43,732 nt of DNA from Bacteroidota bacterium (lineage in GTDB: Bacteria; Bacteroidota; Bacteroidia; JABEUT01): NCBI GenBank assembly GCA_013288345.1, contig JABDCA010000025.1, positions 1-43,732 of the forward strand. The letters run 5' to 3'. The notes beneath the pieces are model-generated. The model saw only the letters and a program-made list of their open reading frames with translations, was not told the DNA's origin and ran no database searches. A program made the position numbers and the translations under genes. Numbering within the stretch: the stretch's first letter is position 1; the number at the start of each line of letters is the position of its first letter. Below, piece after piece: positions 1 to 8,345 of the stretch.

Positions 1-2130
1 TAGCACACTTGTTGAAGTGCTGAATGGGTTGGGGAAGCAGGCTATGTTTAGTAGGGAGTTAATTGGTTGAATTCCTGTAGCAGAATTGTTTATAGTGCTT
101 ATAGTTGTATTTGTAATTACAGCTGAATTCGCATCGAAGTATATTCCGGCACTATTAAGTATGTGTGCGCCGGGGAGAACATTGCTAGTAGGTTTAATAA
201 TATATATAACATTGCCAATACTTGCTGTTTTGCTCGTACCTGTATCTACAAGGTTAATATTGCTGAAAGTAAATGTAACAATATGTCCATTGTTTATCTG
301 AACTGACATTGGGCTGCTACTTGATATTATATCGAGAGTTGTTGGGTCAAGGTTTGCGCTTAAGGTATCAACTAAAACAACATTTTTGGCTTGTGCAGTA
401 CCTGTGTTTTGAAAATGAATGTTATATGTTAGCCTTTGTGTTGGCGAAATATCGCCAACAGGTGAAACCGTTTTACCATTAGGGTCATAAGGCAAGCCAA
501 TACAATTATGCGGGAACACATGTGCCCAATAATTAATAATGTTATTTGATGGGTTTGAATCTCCTGCTATTGGTTCTGCAATAAATTCTAAGTGAACACT
601 ATCACCAGCTGGAAGGTTGTCAATGGCCCCGCTAAAGCTTACACAATCATAGCTCGACCCATTGCCATTGTACTTCCATATTAAAGTATCTCCGCTAATA
701 ATAGGCAGGGTATCGGCAACCAGACTTTTATAATTAATATGTATAGCTGTATCAATTATTAACTTCATAATTGAATTGGTTGGCATACAACCCAAATTAT
801 AGATACATGCATAAACTTGTGCCTTGCCAAAGGTTGGTGTGTCAATGCATGCACTTAAATTACCTGTTATGTCAAAACCTTTCGGGCAAATAAGGGCAAC
901 ATTAAATCCTGCCGTTGGCGCCATAGCACTATCATATTTTTGAGAAGTGCATGATACGATATAGTTACTGGCAGCACTATCAACTTCTATCTTATATCTC
1001 TGGCCTTTATTCAAAGGTGATAAAGAGTAATATCCATTACCATCCGCATAAGTTGAAGCAACAATATTGTTAAGGCTGTCTAGGGCATCTAAAGCAGCAT
1101 AGCGTATAGTAAAATCTCCTGCATCATAAATGCAATTAGCGTTTTCATCTACGTATTCTGTTCCATTTATACCACCAAGGGTGCTGTTAAAAGAAACTTG
1201 TACAGAGATGTTAATATCCTGGAAGGCTGATGGGTAGTATATTGTATCTGTGCCATTAATGCATTCATAAAAAAGTGTGTCATTACCAGATTCGGAAGGA
1301 ATGGTAGTATTTGCACTATTTCTTAGATAATACTGAAAACCTGTAGCATAACTATTAGCAATTAATTTACTGCTGTATTTATGCCCTATCGAAGTTGTAT
1401 CAGGATAATTAAAACAACTAGAAATACTACTCTCAGGATAGCCTGTAATGAATCCCATGGTATCTGATTTTGAGCCGTAATAATACATTGTTATACAAAA
1501 TTTATTGCCCCCTGTTAATGCGTAGTTAACAGGTACTTGTAATGTAAATATATTTGTCCAAGAATTTCCTGGTGACAAACCGGTATTTGTTATTATGTTT
1601 TTCGACCATAATATTTTATTGGTAGGGTAATCATTAGCATCAACTGAATCAATTTGTACGATAATAGTATCATTCGTGCCTGATAAGTTTTCTTGACCAA
1701 TTTGTAACCCAATGGTATCTATTGTAAGATTGTGAACTGCATTTAATGGGTATGCATTGTATGTTACTGCATCCAGTATTGTGTCAAAAACCACACTACA
1801 ATAATGGATAAGTAATTCGTTGTTAGGTGTTGAGGTAGAATTTCCGCTGTCTTGTAATGTGTAACGCATGTTCATTAGTTGGAATCCAGATATATAAGTT
1901 TCACCTTTATAATCTGAGGCATATATAGAGTCGGAAACAGCATAATAAAGAAAAGCAGATGAATTTAATGTGCCCGATGGCTTTTTCGGCGTTTTTGGTT
2001 TTACCCCTGCTCCTTTAATATTGTGGTTTTTATAAATGGGTAAATTTTGGGGCAGTTTGTGTTGAGCTGTACCTGATATCGTTATGGCAATACTATAGAT
2101 AATGCTGGTAAATACTTTTTTGTTTTTCAT
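1..2130 (-). CDS. T9SS type A surface protein, 3' end cut by window edge
   Basis: The frame is open from ATG at 2130 to base 1 (710 codons) with no stop, so the gene continues off the left edge. It starts with a signal peptide (MKNKKVFTSIIYSIAITISG, then TAQ). Residues of about 310-385 look like an SdrD_B/carboxypeptidase-regulatory-like domain (NGTEYVDENANCIYDAGDF). Residues of about 545-665 match the DUF7619/DUF11-like repeat common in Bacteroidota surface proteins (YDPNGKTVSPVGDISPTQRL). The last visible residues (NIACFPNPFSTSTSVL) are the start of a type A C-terminal sorting domain, so perhaps 60 residues are missing. By family knowledge it is exported by Sec, passed through T9SS and displayed on or released from the surface. 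Its substrate or partner is unknown. It is transcribed away from the neighbouring OmpA gene's stop with a 75-bp gap that shows nothing notable. Confidence 0.85.
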   Translation of the reverse strand, partial: MKNKKVFTSIIYSIAITISGTAQHKLPQNLPIYKNHNIKGAGVKPKTPKKPSGTLNSSAFLYYAVSDSIYASDYKGETYISGFQLMNMRYTLQDSGNSTSTPNNELLIHYCSVVFDTILDAVTYNAYPLNAVHNLTIDTIGLQIGQENLSGTNDTIIVQIDSVDANDYPTNKILWSKNIITNTGLSPGNSWTNIFTLQVPVNYALTGGNKFCITMYYYGSKSDTMGFITGYPESSISSCFNYPDTTSIGHKYSSKLIANSYATGFQYYLRNSANTTIPSESGNDTLFYECINGTDTIYYPSAFQDINISVQVSFNSTLGGINGTEYVDENANCIYDAGDFTIRYAALDALDSLNNIVASTYADGNGYYSLSPLNKGQRYKIEVDSAASNYIVSCTSQKYDSAMAPTAGFNVALICPKGFDITGNLSACIDTPTFGKAQVYACIYNLGCMPTNSIMKLIIDTAIHINYKSLVADTLPIISGDTLIWKYNGNGSSYDCVSFSGAIDNLPAGDSVHLEFIAEPIAGDSNPSNNIINYWAHVFPHNCIGLPYDPNGKTVSPVGDISPTQRLTYNIHFQNTGTAQAKNVVLVDTLSANLDPTTLDIISSSSPMSVQINNGHIVTFTFSNINLVDTGTSKTASIGNVIYIIKPTSNVLPGAHILNSAGIYFDANSAVITNTTISTINNSATGIQPINSLLNIACFPNPFSTSTSVL

Positions 2131-2205
2131 GGATTAGTGGCTTTAATATATCAAATGTACATATAATATGTAGAAACAAAAAACCATGCCTGCTTCAGCC
2201 TGAAT

Positions 2206-4140
2206 TTACTTCGCCACAATCTTCATTTCGGTACGCCTGTTTTGGGCGCGGCCCTCTTCGGTATCGTTTTTGGCGATTGGGCGCGTTTGGCCATAGCCTT
2301 TATAGGTGAGGCGGTCGGCAGTTATGGTGTGTGCAACCAAATAATCGTAAACCGATTTGGCACGGTTTTTCGATAATAGTAAATTGCTTTGCGGGCTGCC
2401 CACATTATCGGTATGGCCACTCAATTCGATTTTTACAGTTGGGTTTAATTGCATAAATGCAACCAGTTTATCCAGTTCTATCTGCGATTCTGGCTTCAGG
2501 TCGAATTTGTTGGTGGGAAAAAATATGTTCTTCAATACTATGTGCGCACCGGTATCTATCGGCTGCAGCGGTATGTTAATAAGGTAAGGGTGTATACGGT
2601 CAGCATTCGAATCTTTTATTGAGAAATTCTCAGAGTAGAAGAGGTAGCCCTTTTTTGAAACGTTGAGTGCATAGTTTTTATGCAAGGGTATGCAAACCAA
2701 AAATGTACCATCAACCATCATCGATGTTGATTGCATAATGGTACTGCCGTTACTCAAATCGATAAGGCTGAAGTTGGCTGCGAGAGGCTTTTGTGTTTTT
2801 GCATCGAACACTTTACCCTTCATATAGGTTACTGCTGCAGGTCTTGCAGAATCATACAGTTCGAACTGGTAAAGATCTAAACCACCATGCCCGCCTGCAC
2901 GTGCCGATGAATAGTAAGCCAACTTTCCGTTAGGGTCAACAATAATGCCTGTTTCATCTTCGCTGCTGTTAATGGGATAGCCGAGGTTTTTAGGTGTGCC
3001 CCAGCTTCCATCGGGCTTGCGTCGCGACATAAATATATCGGTACCACCCATGCCCGGCCATCCGTCGGAGCAGAAGTAGAGTGTTTGGTTATCGGCTGCT
3101 ATGTACGGGCATTCTTCTCTGCCGGGTGTATTAATGCTATCGCTAAGCCTTACCGGAACGCTCCATGTGCCCGTATCGCTTAGCTGTGTCATATATATAT
3201 CCTGTTTCTTTACACCGGCTCCTGTTTCTTTACCACGAACGAAATAAAGTGTACGGCTATCGGTCGATAAGCAGGGTTGCGATTCCCAGTTACGTGTATT
3301 TACAGGAGGGCCCAAATTACGTGCCTCCGACCATTGGTTGCCATGCCTTATAGAGTAGTATAGGTCGCAGCTTCCAAAACCATCGGGCCTGTCGCAGCCT
3401 GCAAATATCAGTAAGCGCCCATTTGCCGAAAGGGTAGGAGCACCTTCATTTTGTAAGGTATTTAGCGGTCGGCCCAGGTTAAAGGCTTCGTCCCATTTGC
3501 CATTTATTTTAAAGCTCATGAAAAAATCTTCATTGCCTTCGGGGTAAATAGAATCTCTCAACTCTCTCGTAAACAAAAGTGTTGAGCCATCTGCTGTAAT
3601 GGTAGGGAAGTATTCGTTGTAGTGTGTGTTTACCCCCGAGCCCATGTTTTGTGGTATAAAAGGTACAGGGTGCTTAAGTGCATTGCTTGCAAATTTACAA
3701 TCTGCAATCAGCAATTGTGTTTCGGCTTTTGCTGTGGCATCGCCTATGCCAAAGTTGGCATATTGCTGTAGGTATATAAGTCCATCATCATAATGCCCTT
3801 GTTGCAGATCGAGCTTGCCTACAACCGAATATGCCAAATGAGAAAAATTCTGGTTAATAGCAATTACTTTTTTGAACTCAGTAATAGCGCCTTCAAATTT
3901 ATCGACTTGTAAATAAGCTTGCGCCAGCAAAAAGTGCGCTTCCATAAACAGGCTATCTTCTTTTAAAGCCAGCAGCGCAGCTTTTATGGCCTCCTGGTCC
4001 TGGTGGTTTTGGTAAGCAAGCTTGCCTTCGTTAAAATGCTTTATCGCTTTTTTGTTGGTAGAGGTTAAGGGTTCATCTTGCCCGAATGCTGAAAAACAAA
4101 ATGTCAGCGAAAATAGAATAAGAGAAAGAAGAAGTTTCAT
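2206..4140 (-). CDS. PorE-like OmpA-family protein (TPR, PD40 propeller, CRD, OmpA)
   Basis: 644 aa with signal peptide (MKLLLSLILFSLTFCFSAFG). N-terminal TPR units (about 30-150) are followed by PD40/WD40-like propeller blades (about 165-430, with repeated GGTDIFMSRR and GFGSCDLYYS patterns). Next comes a carboxypeptidase-regulatory-like beta domain (about 438-520). The C-terminal OmpA domain (about 535-644) carries the peptidoglycan-binding signature ELSGHTDNVG...NRAKSVYDYL...NRRTEM. The order TPR-propeller-CRD-OmpA is that of the T9SS component PorE, and the length is close to it. However, Bacteroidota carry several paralogues with this layout, so a T9SS role is inference. The start lies 8 bp after the stop of the receiver gene upstream, so it probably belongs to the same transcript. 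It could therefore be an envelope target or partner of the phosphorelay. Confidence 0.9.
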   Translation of the reverse strand: MKLLLSLILFSLTFCFSAFGQDEPLTSTNKKAIKHFNEGKLAYQNHQDQEAIKAALLALKEDSLFMEAHFLLAQAYLQVDKFEGAITEFKKVIAINQNFSHLAYSVVGKLDLQQGHYDDGLIYLQQYANFGIGDATAKAETQLLIADCKFASNALKHPVPFIPQNMGSGVNTHYNEYFPTITADGSTLLFTRELRDSIYPEGNEDFFMSFKINGKWDEAFNLGRPLNTLQNEGAPTLSANGRLLIFAGCDRPDGFGSCDLYYSIRHGNQWSEARNLGPPVNTRNWESQPCLSTDSRTLYFVRGKETGAGVKKQDIYMTQLSDTGTWSVPVRLSDSINTPGREECPYIAADNQTLYFCSDGWPGMGGTDIFMSRRKPDGSWGTPKNLGYPINSSEDETGIIVDPNGKLAYYSSARAGGHGGLDLYQFELYDSARPAAVTYMKGKVFDAKTQKPLAANFSLIDLSNGSTIMQSTSMMVDGTFLVCIPLHKNYALNVSKKGYLFYSENFSIKDSNADRIHPYLINIPLQPIDTGAHIVLKNIFFPTNKFDLKPESQIELDKLVAFMQLNPTVKIELSGHTDNVGSPQSNLLLSKNRAKSVYDYLVAHTITADRLTYKGYGQTRPIAKNDTEEGRAQNRRTEMKIVAK

Positions 4141-4148
4141 AAGAAAAC

Positions 4149-4568
4149 TTATACAATTTCTTTTAGTAGTTCGCCAACATAGTCAAATGCTTTTTCGTCT
4201 TTTTTAACGTAGCTGCAATGATATGTTATCATAGCTTCTCTAACAACTGACAGGTCTTTTTGGGAGCTAAGTACTATAATGTTCAGCTTAGGGTAGGTGG
4301 CCCTTATTTTTTTTATTATTTCGAGCCCGGTTTCTGCATCTTCGTAGCGCGAGTCTAAAAAATAATCAATAATAACTGCATCGGGGTTCTTATCCAGTTC
4401 TGTAAGGCATGTTTCGCCAACAGGGAATATAGTAACCTCTTTTATTTGAGGAAAAGTAGATTTTACAAAAGCTGCCAGCGTTTTAGCATACATGGTAGCA
4501 TCTTCTACAATAAAAACAATACCGGTTTTTGTTGGTTTTGATGTGAATAGGTTTTTTAAAAAGCTCAT
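4149..4568 (-). CDS. Stand-alone response regulator receiver protein
   Basis: 139 aa with a single REC domain and no output domain. Visible are the acidic pair in VFIVEDATMY, the phosphoacceptor Asp in AVIIDYFLDS, the switch Ser in NIIVLSSQKD and the conserved Lys in CSYVKKDEKA. The usual Pro after that Lys is absent. A short basic N-terminal leader (MSFLKNLFTSKPTKTG) precedes the domain. It is closely similar along its length to the protein at 7901-8326, including the SYxxKDEKAF end. It follows the hybrid kinase gene by 12 bp and precedes the OmpA gene by 8 bp. The likely role is phosphate acceptor from the kinase HPt domain, acting by protein-protein contact. The target is unknown. Confidence 0.9.
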   Translation of the reverse strand: MSFLKNLFTSKPTKTGIVFIVEDATMYAKTLAAFVKSTFPQIKEVTIFPVGETCLTELDKNPDAVIIDYFLDSRYEDAETGLEIIKKIRATYPKLNIIVLSSQKDLSVVREAMITYHCSYVKKDEKAFDYVGELLKEIV

Positions 4569-4580
4569 ATTGTTTGATTT

Positions 4581-7136
4581 TTATATGTAATTATTCTTTT
4601 CGAGTCTAATTTCCTCTGAAGCCTTAACGCTGAGCAAAACTAACGAATTATTTAAGGCTGTTATCTCTTCAATACTCTTTGCGGCTGTGGCCAGCATTTC
4701 CATTTCTTCCAATGCTTTTACCATTTCAGTTATGCCTACCAGCGATACAGTCGATTTCATACGGTGCGATGCCCTTCGTATTGATTTATAATCGCTGGCA
4801 GCAACTGCTTCATTAATAGCCGCAATCTCTTCAGGCACTTGCTCCAGAAAAATGTTTAAGGTTTCCAGTATTACATTTTTCTTTCCGCGCATCGACCTGA
4901 TCAGAAAATCGAGATTCGTTATTCTTTCATTAGGGGCTTGCATGTTCGATACTTCAAATATCTTTTCGAAAAGGGCATTCGTATCAATTGGTTTTGATAT
5001 ATAGTCATTCATGCCCAGGCGCAGGCATTTTTCCCTTTCGCCTGCCATGGCATGTGCTGTCATTGCAATTATTGGCACATTGCTTTTTAATTCGTTGCGT
5101 ATAATATCGGTGGCTTCATAACCGTTCATTTCCGGCATTTCAATATCCATTAGTATAAGGTCGTACTTCTTATTCTTTACCAGTTCAACTGCCTCTTTGC
5201 CGTCTCTTGCCAGGTCGGGTATAATAGCATAATCGGCAAAAAGTGATGTAATGAATTTTACATTTATTGGATTGTCTTCGGTAACTAAAATCGCTTTTTT
5301 ATTAAGGTCGGTAATATTAAAATCTTGTTTTTCTTTTCGTTTATATAGCTGTGTATTGCTGGTTTGTTTAAAGGGCATGGTAAATGAAAACACTGAGCCT
5401 ACACCAACTGCACTTTTTACTTTAAGCTCTCCACCCAGTAACGTAACCATTTGCTTTGCTATGCTTAAGCCTAAGCCGGTGCCACCATATTTGCGGGTAG
5501 TGGTTGTTTCGGCTTGCCTGAATCTTTCAAAAATTTGTGCCTGCTTCTCTTCAGCAATACCAATGCCGGTATCTTTTACTGAAAAATCTACTATCAGCAC
5601 ATTGTCTTTTACACCTGCTTTTTTTGCGAATACATCAATTTTTCCGTCTCTATTGGTAAATTTAATAGCGTTGCTAAGCAGGTTAAGTATTATTTGGGTT
5701 AGCCGGGTAGGGTCGCCCAGTAGTACTTCGGGTATGCTATCTTCGCATTCAAATGTCAGCCGTAAGTTCTTTTCCTGCGCTTTGGCAGATAGCATGGCCT
5801 TTAACGAACCAAATGTTTCTTTAATACTTATGGGCGTTTCTTCAAATGTCATCATTCCTGACTCAATTTTAGAAATATCTAAAATGTCGTTAATGATGCG
5901 TAGCAGTGTTTCGCCTGAAGTTTTAATGGTTTGAAGTTTTTCTTTCTCCGGTTCAGCAAAGTCCTTTTTTAATAACAGATTTGTAAAGCCCAAAATAGCA
6001 TTCATAGGTGTGCGTATTTCATGGCTCATGTTAGCAAGGAAAGCCTCCTTTAAAAGGCCCGATTGCTCAGCAAGTCTTCTGGCTTCAATTAATTCTTTTT
6101 CGGCAGCTTTTATAGATGTTATATCCTCTATTACGGCAATAGCAAATTCAATCTTATTTTCAGTATCAGTTATAGATGTTGTATTGAGGCGCAGTGGTAT
6201 GCGCATATTGTCGCGTAATACTTCAATGTCATTTATAAGTACATACTTTTCGCCTTTTAGTACCCTTGCTATTGATAATTTATCTGCAGGGTAGCGTTCG
6301 TTTGTATTAGCAATATAGGTTTCATATACTTCAGGGAAATTATTAACATCAGTACCCAGTACTATCCCTTTCCCTAAAATTTCTTTGGCTTTGTTGTTGG
6401 CGTAATAAGGCTTGCCGTTTCCGTCAACAATAAATACACCAAGGGGCATACTGTCGATAAACTTTTTAATACGGGCCTCACTGGCTATAACCAGTTTTTC
6501 TGATGCCACACGCTTGTTGTGGTCTTTTATATAAAAAAACATTGTGGTTAATATAATAGCTATTGCCAGTAGTATACTAACAGCAATTATTTTTACCGCA
6601 TTACTGAAATCTGTCTTGGCAGTTTCAAATCTTTTTCCCCGTAAAATGTTTTCGTTGTTGTTGAAGGTATTAAGCAGGCTGCGCAATTTTTTCATAAGCA
6701 CCTCGCCGGTGCCGGTTGTCATAAGTTCTTCAGCAGAGGCAAAGCCCTGTGTTTTCCGGGCTTTAATTACTTTTTTTGCAAATGCAATTTTTAAGCTTAC
6801 AGCACTATGTATGGTGTCAAGTAGTACCTGCTGCCCCGGGTTATCACTTGTTAAGTGCTTAAGGTTGCTATAAGTATTTTCTATTTTGGTTATGCCGTCA
6901 GTATAGGGTTCAAGGTACTTCTCATCACATGTAACAACATAACCGCGCTGCGCTGTTTCAATATCTTGTATTTCTGCTAAAAGCGAATCGGCGCTTGATA
7001 TTACTATGTGTGTATGTGTTACCCAGTCTGCAGCATTTTTATAACTATTAGTGCTTACAATTGAATAAATGCCAATGCTTATTAATACGAAAATGCTGAG
7101 GCAAGATGCAAATATTATTTTTAGCCTTTCAGTCAA
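4581..7136 (-). CDS. CHASE3-PAS hybrid sensor histidine kinase with REC and HPt
   Basis: 851 aa. TM1 is at about 8-28, a periplasmic CHASE3 domain at 35-175 (QDIETAQRGYVVTCDEKYLE), TM2 at 181-203 and PAS at 222-344. HisKA has the autophosphorylated His372 in NMSHEIRTPMN. HATPase_c spans about 470-588 (N box NLLSNAIKFT, G boxes KDTGIGI and GGTGLGLSIAKQ). REC spans about 614-730 with Asp664 in LILMDIEMPEMNGYEA. HPt has His791 in RRASHRMKSTVS. The full set supports an internal His-Asp-His relay that hands phosphate to a separate receiver. The start appears to be TTG at 7136: the TAA of the upstream receiver gene is in the same frame and directly adjacent, and no ATG lies before TM1. It is followed by a receiver gene after 12 bp. 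The sensed signal is unknown. Confidence 0.93.
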   Translation of the reverse strand: MTERLKIIFASCLSIFVLISIGIYSIVSTNSYKNAADWVTHTHIVISSADSLLAEIQDIETAQRGYVVTCDEKYLEPYTDGITKIENTYSNLKHLTSDNPGQQVLLDTIHSAVSLKIAFAKKVIKARKTQGFASAEELMTTGTGEVLMKKLRSLLNTFNNNENILRGKRFETAKTDFSNAVKIIAVSILLAIAIILTTMFFYIKDHNKRVASEKLVIASEARIKKFIDSMPLGVFIVDGNGKPYYANNKAKEILGKGIVLGTDVNNFPEVYETYIANTNERYPADKLSIARVLKGEKYVLINDIEVLRDNMRIPLRLNTTSITDTENKIEFAIAVIEDITSIKAAEKELIEARRLAEQSGLLKEAFLANMSHEIRTPMNAILGFTNLLLKKDFAEPEKEKLQTIKTSGETLLRIINDILDISKIESGMMTFEETPISIKETFGSLKAMLSAKAQEKNLRLTFECEDSIPEVLLGDPTRLTQIILNLLSNAIKFTNRDGKIDVFAKKAGVKDNVLIVDFSVKDTGIGIAEEKQAQIFERFRQAETTTTRKYGGTGLGLSIAKQMVTLLGGELKVKSAVGVGSVFSFTMPFKQTSNTQLYKRKEKQDFNITDLNKKAILVTEDNPINVKFITSLFADYAIIPDLARDGKEAVELVKNKKYDLILMDIEMPEMNGYEATDIIRNELKSNVPIIAMTAHAMAGEREKCLRLGMNDYISKPIDTNALFEKIFEVSNMQAPNERITNLDFLIRSMRGKKNVILETLNIFLEQVPEEIAAINEAVAASDYKSIRRASHRMKSTVSLVGITEMVKALEEMEMLATAAKSIEEITALNNSLVLLSVKASEEIRLEKNNYI

Positions 7137-7526
7137 TTAATTGCTTTTTAAAGCTTTTATAACTGAATCGCGGAGCTTTTGCATGGCTGTTTCATTGTCT
7201 TTTTTCTGGATGTAATCAAAAACCCCAAGTTTAAGCAGATCTGCGGCAACTTGTATATCGGTCTGGCTGCTTAGTACTATAACCGGAATTTTAGGTTTAC
7301 GAGCATGTATTACTTTAAAAGCATCGAGTCCTGTCATTGAATCATCTAAATTATAATCGAGAATAACCAGGTCGGGGTTACTATCCAGCAGTTCTATGCA
7401 TTTTTCGCCCGATGTAAATGAAGCAATTTTAAAGTTTCCGTGTTCCTTAAGCATTTCTTCAAGAATATACGAATACATAAAATTATCTTCAACTATGAAA
7501 ATTTTGATTTGCCCTTGGGTACTCAT
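7137..7526 (-). CDS. Stand-alone response regulator receiver protein
   Basis: 129 aa from ATG at 7526 (MSTQGQIKIFIVEDNFMYSY). An upstream extension of the frame is possible but adds a poor leader. It is a REC-only protein: acidic pair in IVEDNFMYS, phosphoacceptor Asp in DLVILDYNLDDS, switch Ser in PVIVLSSQTD and Lys in FDYIQKKDNE. It is the first gene of the probable operon that continues with the 851-aa kinase, whose TTG start directly abuts this gene's TAA in the same frame. It resembles the other two receivers in the cluster but is more diverged and lacks their N-terminal leader. It probably exchanges phosphate with the adjacent kinase. No output domain is present. Confidence 0.88.
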   Translation of the reverse strand: MSTQGQIKIFIVEDNFMYSYILEEMLKEHGNFKIASFTSGEKCIELLDSNPDLVILDYNLDDSMTGLDAFKVIHARKPKIPVIVLSSQTDIQVAADLLKLGVFDYIQKKDNETAMQKLRDSVIKALKSN

Positions 7527-7627
7527 TGATATAATTATGTTTAAATAGAATGCTAATATAAACATTCTGAGATGGGTAAACGATTATAGGGATATTACTG
7601 ACCGAAATGGAAGCGTTGTGCAAGTTT

Positions 7628-7768
7628 GTGAGATCCCTCGCTTCACTCGGGATGACAATCAGCATGTTTTTTATGTGTGAGGAGTGTGGTGCGGGCGAAG
7701 CCCGCACCATACTCCCCTTAAAAGCCAAGAAGTCCCTGTCATTCCGAACGCAGTGAGGAATCTCTTTT
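7628..7768 (+). repeat. Composite palindromic dispersed repeat
   Basis: Two related arms face each other: GATCCCTCGCTTCACTCGGG at about 7631-7650 and, inverted, CCGAACGCAGTGAGGAATCT at about 7746-7765. A very strong hairpin sits between them. The arms match a repeat type often seen between genes in Bacteroidota. The rest of the 374-bp gap between the two receiver genes (7527-7900) shows no gene. The element could act as a terminator for the upstream kinase-receiver unit or be a small passive mobile repeat; the sequence alone cannot decide. Confidence 0.6.
7681..7715 (+). repeat. Strong GC-rich hairpin nested in the repeat
   Basis: Left arm GGAGTGTGGTGCGGGC (7681-7696), loop GAA, right arm GCCCGCACCATACTCC (7700-7715). 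The 16-bp stem has a single G-T wobble. It lies in the middle of the composite repeat. It lacks a run of T directly after the stem on either strand, so it is not a classical intrinsic terminator, but it would form a stable RNA structure. Confidence 0.7.
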
Positions 7769-7900
7769 ATTAATTGCCATTAATAGATATTGCAATGGCC
7801 AGTGAGGTGAAAAGGTGCACCTTAGAAAATGACACATAGATGCACTTTACTGTGCCAAATGTTTTTAATGTAGGGTGGTAATTACTGGTCTCAAAAGGCT

Positions 7901-8326
7901 TTACAATATCTCCTTTAGCAGGCTGGCAACAAGGCCGAATGCTTTTTCGTCCTTATTGATGTAGCTGCATTGGTAAGCTAAGAGAGATTCGGTAACCACC
8001 TCCATATCTTTTTGTATGCTGAGCACAATAATATTCATTTCGGGGTGGGTGCTGCGTATTTGCTTAATTATATCGAGGCCTGTTTTGGCGTCCTTATAAA
8101 CTGAATCTAAAAAATAGTCGATTATAATTACATCGGGCTTTCTGTCGAGCTCGGCAATACATGTTTCGCCTACCGGAAATACTGTAACCTCTTTTGTTTG
8201 TGGAAAATCGGACTTGATAAATGCGCTCAGTGATTGAGCATAAGCATTATTATCTTCTACAATAAAAACAATACCTGTTTTTGTTGCAACAGGTGTGGTA
8301 GTAAAAAGCCTTTTTATAAAATTCAC
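7901..8326 (-). CDS. Stand-alone response regulator receiver protein
   Basis: 141 aa, apparently starting at GTG (8326, MNFIKRLF). REC-only: IVFIVEDNNAY acidic pair, phosphoacceptor Asp in VIIIDYFLDS, switch Ser in IIVLSIQKD, Lys in SYINKDEKAF. It shares the basic leader, overall length and C-terminal KEIL/KEIV end with the receiver at 4149-4568, so the two are recent paralogues. It follows the second hybrid kinase by 19 bp in the same direction, mirroring the kinase-receiver order of the first module. It most likely takes phosphate from that kinase's HPt. The output is unknown. Confidence 0.9.
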   Translation of the reverse strand: MNFIKRLFTTTPVATKTGIVFIVEDNNAYAQSLSAFIKSDFPQTKEVTVFPVGETCIAELDRKPDVIIIDYFLDSVYKDAKTGLDIIKQIRSTHPEMNIIVLSIQKDMEVVTESLLAYQCSYINKDEKAFGLVASLLKEIL

Positions 8327-8345
8327 AATTATGGGGAATTGTTTA

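Noticed and set aside
86-301. Plus-strand open frame of 71 codons
   Set aside because: It lies opposite the T9SS protein gene, whose minus-strand frame is open over the whole stretch and has clear domains.
2206-4140. Naming the OmpA protein porE outright
   Set aside because: The domain order fits PorE, but Bacteroidota have several paralogues of this layout and no other T9SS core gene is adjacent.
5251-5934. 227-codon open frame on the plus strand
   Set aside because: It is antisense to the kinase HisKA/HATPase/REC coding region and has no signature of its own; an effect of codon use.
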